Assembly (NCBI GenBank): GCA_003485825.1
Contig: DNHN01000014.1
Coordinates: 1-9,705, forward strand
Length of the DNA stretch: 9,705 nucleotides
Reading direction: 5' to 3'
DNA from: Bacteroidota bacterium
GTDB taxonomy: Bacteria > Bacteroidota > Bacteroidia > NS11-12g > UBA9320
Part shown: piece after piece, positions 5,877 through 9,705 of the stretch
Layout: the number at the start of each line of letters is the position of its first letter
How positions within the stretch are numbered: position 1 is the stretch's first letter
The notes under the pieces: generated by a model
Databases searched by the model: none
What the model saw: the letters and a program-made list of their open reading frames with translations, nothing else
Told to the model about the DNA's origin: nothing
Made by a program: the position numbers and the translations under genes

Positions 5877-7142
5877 ATGCGAATTACTATACTCCTTACG
5901 CTCTTATGGTTTTTCACTTTTTCATTAACTGCACAAATAGTATATAATAACACTAACTTTGATGATAAAGTAGCAACTGTTATACTCCAAAAGGATTTAG
6001 CCATCTATGATCCGTTACCTATTATTGGTCTAAATGAGGGCGATCGTTTGAAACTATCCTTTGATATCCTAGAGCCAGTGAATGAGTTTTTTAACTATTC
6101 GATAGTACACTGTGATAGGAATTGGAAATTAAGTGATTTGCAACCTATGGAGTATATCTCTGGTAATACGATGGGTGAGATTACTGACTTTAAGTTTAGC
6201 ACGAATACTTATCAAAAGTACACGCATTACAACCTGAACTTTCCTACTTCAGATATGCAGATTACCAAAAGTGGCAATTATGCTTTACTTGTTTACAGAA
6301 ATTTTGATGAAACGGATTTAGTGCTTACACGCAGATTTATGGTAGTGGACAATCAGACGAGTATTGAAAGCGACATTAAGACTGCGACTCTTCCAGAATT
6401 TCGATTTACCCATCAAGAAGTAGATTTTATGGTAAACTATGAGGGCTTTGATATACCTAACCCGTTTTTAGATGTGAATGTTACTATTTTACAGAATAAT
6501 AGCTGGAACAATGCCATTTATAATTTAAAGCCTCTTTTTGTGAATAATAATCAACTATCATTTAACTATGAGGATAAGAATGTATTCCCGGGGACCAATG
6601 AATTTAGATTCTTTGATATCAGATCACTGCGATTTTTTAGCAATAATGTGATAAGGAAATATACTGATAGTGTACAAAATGCAGTATTGAGACCAGAGGA
6701 GACAAGAGCGCATCTGAACTATGTTCGTTGGCTAGACTACAATGGTAAACGAGAGATAATAAATGATGATGGAGCTAATATTACGGAAGATGGAGACTAT
6801 GCAATGATTCATTTTAACTTGAAGTCAAATGACTTGAGTGACATGGGTGAAGTATATGTATATGGTGAGCTTACGGATTGGCAGCTTCAGGATAAATTTA
6901 AGTTAAAGTATTGGCCAGACTATGATATGTATTCCACATCAGTATTACTGAAGCAGAGCTACTACAGTTATCATTTTGTACTTAAAGACAAAGAAGGAAA
7001 CATAGACTATAGTTTTACGGAGGGTAACCATCAGGAAACAGAAAATGATTACACCATATTGATCTATCATAAAAATGTGTTTTACGGTTACGACGAACTC
7101 ATAGGAGCAAATGTGAGGAATAGCTATACCGTAAAAGATTAA
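5877..7142 (+). CDS. Type IX secretion system plug protein (DUF5103 family)
   Basis: A 421-residue exported protein. The N-terminus is a cleavable signal peptide, probably cut after LTA (residue 19). The rest is a beta-rich protein with family-typical segments: VNEFFNYSIVHCDRNWKLSD near residue 80, and, toward the C-terminus, GEVYVYGELTDWQLQDKFKL and YSYHFVLKD, which look like an immunoglobulin-like or carbohydrate-binding-module-like fold. I recognise it as DUF5103, renamed after the Plug protein seen bound to the SprA translocon of the type IX secretion system, where it closes the periplasmic end of the pore. No type IX C-terminal sorting domain is visible, which fits a periplasmic component. 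It stands alone here, without other secretion genes. CAATTTTG (5852-5859) resembles a -7 box with one mismatch and no good -33, so its promoter is uncertain. Confidence 0.85.
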   Translation: MRITILLTLLWFFTFSLTAQIVYNNTNFDDKVATVILQKDLAIYDPLPIIGLNEGDRLKLSFDILEPVNEFFNYSIVHCDRNWKLSDLQPMEYISGNTMGEITDFKFSTNTYQKYTHYNLNFPTSDMQITKSGNYALLVYRNFDETDLVLTRRFMVVDNQTSIESDIKTATLPEFRFTHQEVDFMVNYEGFDIPNPFLDVNVTILQNNSWNNAIYNLKPLFVNNNQLSFNYEDKNVFPGTNEFRFFDIRSLRFFSNNVIRKYTDSVQNAVLRPEETRAHLNYVRWLDYNGKREIINDDGANITEDGDYAMIHFNLKSNDLSDMGEVYVYGELTDWQLQDKFKLKYWPDYDMYSTSVLLKQSYYSYHFVLKDKEGNIDYSFTEGNHQETENDYTILIYHKNVFYGYDELIGANVRNSYTVKD

Positions 7143-7297
7143 CGCTTATTCCCCCGCCTTAGTTCCATTTCTGAATGCAGCACACGTGTAATTGGTAGAT
7201 TGCCGTTATGGAGTGTGGATGATATGAAATTTTGGGAAACGTATTGTTTTTATGGTGCTATTGGCTCATTTTTTTGAAGCACAGGATATTCTGTTGG

Positions 7298-7316
7298 AAA
7301 GAGTAAATAACTCTTT
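7298..7316. repeat. Perfect inverted repeat at the dprA promoter
   Basis: AAAGAGT (7298-7304) and ACTCTTT (7310-7316) form a perfect 7-bp inverted repeat around AAATA. The right arm covers two bases of the TTG of the dprA -33 box (7315-7317). It could be an operator, or the terminator of a transcript from the left, since GATTTTTC follows. In the rest of the gap (7143-7297) I see only a 17-codon ATG frame at 7224, which I do not call. Confidence 0.45.
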
Positions 7317-7343
7317 GATTTTTCATAGACTACTTTATTTTCG
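7315..7343 (+). promoter_or_regulatory. Promoter of dprA
   Basis: TTG (7315-7317), an 18-base spacer and TATTTTCG (7336-7343) fit the Bacteroidota promoter pattern TTG-N17-19-TAnnTTTG with one mismatch. The GTG start of dprA is only 12 bases beyond the box, so the transcript leader would be about 5-8 bases. Confidence 0.6.
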
Positions 7344-7354
7344 CTTAATCAGAC

Positions 7355-8455
7355 GTGGATAAAGATTTAGTCTATAAAATAGCACTTACCCAGGTGCCCG
7401 GTATCGGAAGTGTATTGGCCAAGAGTCTAATAGGCTATTGTGGAGGAGTAGAACAGGTATTTCAAAAGTCAAAATCTTACCTAAAGAAATCACCAGGAGT
7501 CGGAGAGGTTCTTGCGGGGAATATCAGATCCTTTACAGATTTTTCAGTTGCAGAAAGAGAAGTTGAGTTCATTCGTAAAAACAAGGTTAAGCCTGTGTTC
7601 TTCTTAGATAAAGAATATCCGTTTCGCCTTAAAAACATTCCTGACTGTCCTATTCTCCTATATACTAAAGGAAATGAAAACCTATCACCGGATAAAGCTA
7701 TAGCAATAGTAGGCACACGTAAAATGACGGAATATGGTAAGCAGTTTGTGACTAAGCTCGTAGAGGATCTAGAGCCACACAATGTGACTGTAGTTAGTGG
7801 ACTAGCCTATGGTGTAGATATATGGGCACACAAGCAGTGTGTAAAGCACGGAGTAGATACGTATGGTGTAGTAGCACATGGTCTCGATAAGATATATCCA
7901 TCGATACACACTCAAGTAGCTAAGGATATGGTGAACAGTAATGGAGCAATACTCACAGAATATACCTCTGGTACTAACCCAGATAGAGAGCATTTTCCTA
8001 TGCGCAATAGAATAGTAGCAGGCATGGTGGATGCCGTTGTGGTGGTAGAGTCTGCTGCTAGTGGGGGGTCACTTATCACAGCAGAACTAGCAAACCAGTA
8101 CAATCGCGATGTATTAGCAGTTCCTGGGAATATTGGAGAAAAGTACTCTGCAGGGTGCAACTATCTTATAAAAAATCACAAAGCGGGAATCATAGAATCC
8201 GTAACCGATTTAGTGAAACTATTAAACTGGGATGTAAACATAAAAAAGCAAACTCAAGGACAACTGTTTATAGAGCTCACGGAAGACGAACAGGTGTTAG
8301 TAGACCTAATTCGTGAGAGTAAAGAACTGGGTGTAGATCAACTAATGGCCAATTCTGGGTTTACCTCCAGTAAACTAGCCATGAACCTATTGGAATTAGA
8401 AATGAAAAACTGTATTACATCGCTACCAGGTAAGCGATACCAAACCACATATTAA
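7355..8455 (+). CDS. dprA: DNA-processing protein DprA (Smf)
   Basis: A cytosolic protein that binds incoming single-stranded DNA and loads RecA during natural transformation; it is also present in many bacteria not known to be competent. The 366 residues show three parts: an N-terminal helix-hairpin-helix region (PGIGSVLAKSLI and PGVGEVLAGNI, about 15-57), the Rossmann-like core, and a C-terminal winged-helix domain (about 305-365). The core carries AIVGTRKMTEYGK (117-129), VVSGLAYGVDIWAHK (146-160), AHGLDKIYP, FPMRNRIVAGM (214-224), ESAASGGSLITAELA (232-246) and AVPGNI. The start is GTG at 7355: it gives the usual N-terminus (MDKDLVYKIALTQVPGIG), and no in-frame ATG occurs before residue 124. 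The next gene starts with no gap, so it is an operon with queA. Confidence 0.95.
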   Translation: MDKDLVYKIALTQVPGIGSVLAKSLIGYCGGVEQVFQKSKSYLKKSPGVGEVLAGNIRSFTDFSVAEREVEFIRKNKVKPVFFLDKEYPFRLKNIPDCPILLYTKGNENLSPDKAIAIVGTRKMTEYGKQFVTKLVEDLEPHNVTVVSGLAYGVDIWAHKQCVKHGVDTYGVVAHGLDKIYPSIHTQVAKDMVNSNGAILTEYTSGTNPDREHFPMRNRIVAGMVDAVVVVESAASGGSLITAELANQYNRDVLAVPGNIGEKYSAGCNYLIKNHKAGIIESVTDLVKLLNWDVNIKKQTQGQLFIELTEDEQVLVDLIRESKELGVDQLMANSGFTSSKLAMNLLELEMKNCITSLPGKRYQTTY

Positions 8456-9628
8456 ATGATTAAAAAATCAGACTTCTTTTTTGAATTAGCAGATGAGCAG
8501 ATAGCTAAATACCCTTTAGCAGAGAGAGATCAGAGTAAGCTTCTAGTTCAGAGAAAGGGTAAAACTATCCACAGTGCGTTTAGTGCTATAGGCGATTACT
8601 TAGATAAGAATACTCTTTTAGTAATGAATAATGCTAAGGTGATACCAGCACGCTTATATTTTAAGCGAGAGAGTGGTGCAGCTATAGAGGTATTGCTATT
8701 GGAACCTTCACTTCCAGCTAACTACGAAGAAGCGTTTAACACTAAGGCAAAATGCCGATGGAAGTGTATCATAGGAAACAGTAAGAAGTGGAAGGATGAG
8801 GAGTACATTAAATTAGCAGATAATCCGACACTTTTAAGCGCGAAGCTAATAGATAGGCAGGAGCGAATTGTGGAGCTTAGCTGGGAGAGTGGACAATCAT
8901 TTACAGACTTACTGGATACCATCGGCGAGTTACCCCTGCCACCTTATTTAAATAGAGCTACCGAGGAGTCTGATACAGATACGTATCAGACGGTATTTGC
9001 AAAAAATGCAGGTAGTGTTGCTGCGCCTACTGCTGGATTGCATTTTACAGCAAACGTATTTAGTGGATTGAGGGAGAAGGGAGTAGAGCTAGAAGAGGTA
9101 ACATTGCATGTGGGAGCAGGTACATTTTTGCCTGTGAAAGAGGATAATGTAGTTGATCACGATATGCACAGAGAGCATTTTGAGATTACGATAGCTACGC
9201 TAGACACACTTATAGCTAAGCCCACGCGAGTTTGTGTAGGAACTACATCTATGCGTGTGCTAGAAAGTATGTACTGGCTCGGGATACAGTTATCTAAGGG
9301 CAATACCTCACTGCTTGTGCATAAATTAGAACCGTACGAAACACAATCAGATCTCAGCTATGAAGAATCTCTTAGTGTGGTGCGAGACTATATGAATACA
9401 AACGTTATCCAAGTATTGCAAGCGGCTACAGAAATATTAATACTGCCGCATTATAAGCCTCGCAGCATTATTGGATTAATAACTAACTTCCATCTACCAG
9501 AGAGCACACTTCTAATGCTGATAGCTAGTGTGGTAGGCGATAGCTGGAGACAGATCTATGAAGAAGCTAAACGGAAAGGATATAGATTTTTAAGTTATGG
9601 AGATAGTAGTTTGCTGTTTACAGAATAG
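8456..9628 (+). CDS. queA: S-adenosylmethionine:tRNA ribosyltransferase-isomerase (QueA), long form
   Basis: QueA moves the ribosyl part of S-adenosylmethionine onto 7-aminomethyl-7-deazaguanine at the wobble position of GUN-anticodon tRNAs, making epoxyqueuosine. The family motifs are all here: KYPLAERDQSKLLV (18-31), NNAKVIPARLY (58-68), LPPYLNRATE (161-170), GSVAAPTAGLHFT (186-198), VTLHVGAGTFLPVK (215-228), HDMHREH, VGTTSMRVLES (261-271), LITNFHLPESTLLML (341-355) and YRFLSYGDSSLLF (376-388). At 390 residues it is longer than E. coli QueA (356), with extra sequence at about residues 85-130 containing WKCIIGNSKKWK. I recall this form as a second QueA-like protein in Bacteroidota that can coexist with a shorter QueA, so the substrate may differ. 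It starts directly after the dprA stop, and its last codons contain a promoter for the downstream tRNA. Confidence 0.88.
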   Translation: MIKKSDFFFELADEQIAKYPLAERDQSKLLVQRKGKTIHSAFSAIGDYLDKNTLLVMNNAKVIPARLYFKRESGAAIEVLLLEPSLPANYEEAFNTKAKCRWKCIIGNSKKWKDEEYIKLADNPTLLSAKLIDRQERIVELSWESGQSFTDLLDTIGELPLPPYLNRATEESDTDTYQTVFAKNAGSVAAPTAGLHFTANVFSGLREKGVELEEVTLHVGAGTFLPVKEDNVVDHDMHREHFEITIATLDTLIAKPTRVCVGTTSMRVLESMYWLGIQLSKGNTSLLVHKLEPYETQSDLSYEESLSVVRDYMNTNVIQVLQAATEILILPHYKPRSIIGLITNFHLPESTLLMLIASVVGDSWRQIYEEAKRKGYRFLSYGDSSLLFTE

Positions 9629-9639
9629 GATTATTTTTG
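9611..9639 (+). promoter_or_regulatory. Promoter of the downstream tRNA gene
   Basis: TTG (9611-9613), an 18-base spacer and TATTTTTG (9632-9639) match the Bacteroidota consensus exactly in both boxes. The -33 box lies inside the last codons of the queA gene. The predicted start is near 9643-9646, about 45 bases before the tRNA 5' end, leaving a leader for RNase P to remove. Confidence 0.7.
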
Positions 9640-9688
9640 TTCTTATAAATGAGGCTGAATCTGCGTTAGATAAGTCGATTTAAATTTT

Positions 9689-9705
9689 GGGGGATTAGCT
9701 CAGCT
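9689..9705 (+). tRNA. tRNA 5' end, probably tRNA-Ala, cut by the window edge
   Basis: The last 17 bases, GGGGGAT-TA-GCTC-AGCT, fit tRNA positions 1-17: a 7-base acceptor arm, U8 and A9, the D-stem GCTC, and A14 G15 of the D-loop. The G-rich acceptor with this D-stem is typical of bacterial tRNA-Ala, but the anticodon lies outside the window, so the amino acid is a guess. An exact-consensus promoter lies upstream. Confidence 0.7.

Noticed and set aside
7224..7277. 17-codon ATG frame in the gap before dprA
   Set aside because: Too short, with no helix pattern or promoter, and no sign of coding use.
1..9705. Mobile element, CRISPR array, phage or defence system
   Set aside because: I found no transposase, integrase, spaced direct repeats, toxin-antitoxin pair or nuclease. 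MazG here is the two-repeat housekeeping type and not a phage or toxin-linked form.

Overview
The window comes from a member of the phylum Bacteroidota. The DNA is AT-rich and the coding regions are dense. The likely promoters fit the Bacteroidota -33/-7 pattern (TTG, about 18 bases, TAnnTTTG), and starts lack obvious Shine-Dalgarno sequences. Several proteins are Bacteroidota types: a type IX secretion plug protein (DUF5103 family), a LytS/LytTR sensor-regulator pair, a long-form QueA, and a small one-helix four-cysteine membrane protein. Class and genus cannot be fixed from this sequence; a flavobacteria-like organism is a reasonable guess.

Left part (1-2726). An ApbE-type flavin transferase lipoprotein is followed after a short gap by peptidase T. 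A textbook intrinsic-terminator hairpin lies inside the first codons of apbE. Facing them on the minus strand is a 67-residue membrane protein with four cysteines that resembles the NQR maturation factor NqrM in layout. ApbE attaches FMN to subunits of the Na+-pumping NADH:quinone reductase, so this end probably borders an nqr operon outside the window. That is an inference.

Middle part (2727-5775). A 72-residue one-helix membrane protein of unknown function lies upstream of a compact run: LytS-type histidine kinase, LytTR response regulator (6-base gap) and MazG nucleotide pyrophosphohydrolase (zero gap). A Bacteroidota-type promoter sits directly before the kinase, so these three are probably one transcript.

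Right part (5776-9705). The type IX secretion plug protein stands alone. A 212-base gap follows, ending in a perfect inverted repeat that touches the promoter of dprA. dprA begins at GTG and runs with zero spacing into a 390-residue QueA-like enzyme. A strong promoter inside the end of that gene points at a tRNA, probably tRNA-Ala, cut by the right window edge.

Most of the window is ordinary chromosomal housekeeping DNA. I see no transposon, CRISPR array, prophage or defence island. The points most worth a second look are the terminator inside apbE, the NqrM-like cysteine protein, the orphan 72-residue membrane protein, the long QueA form, and the inverted repeat at the dprA promoter.
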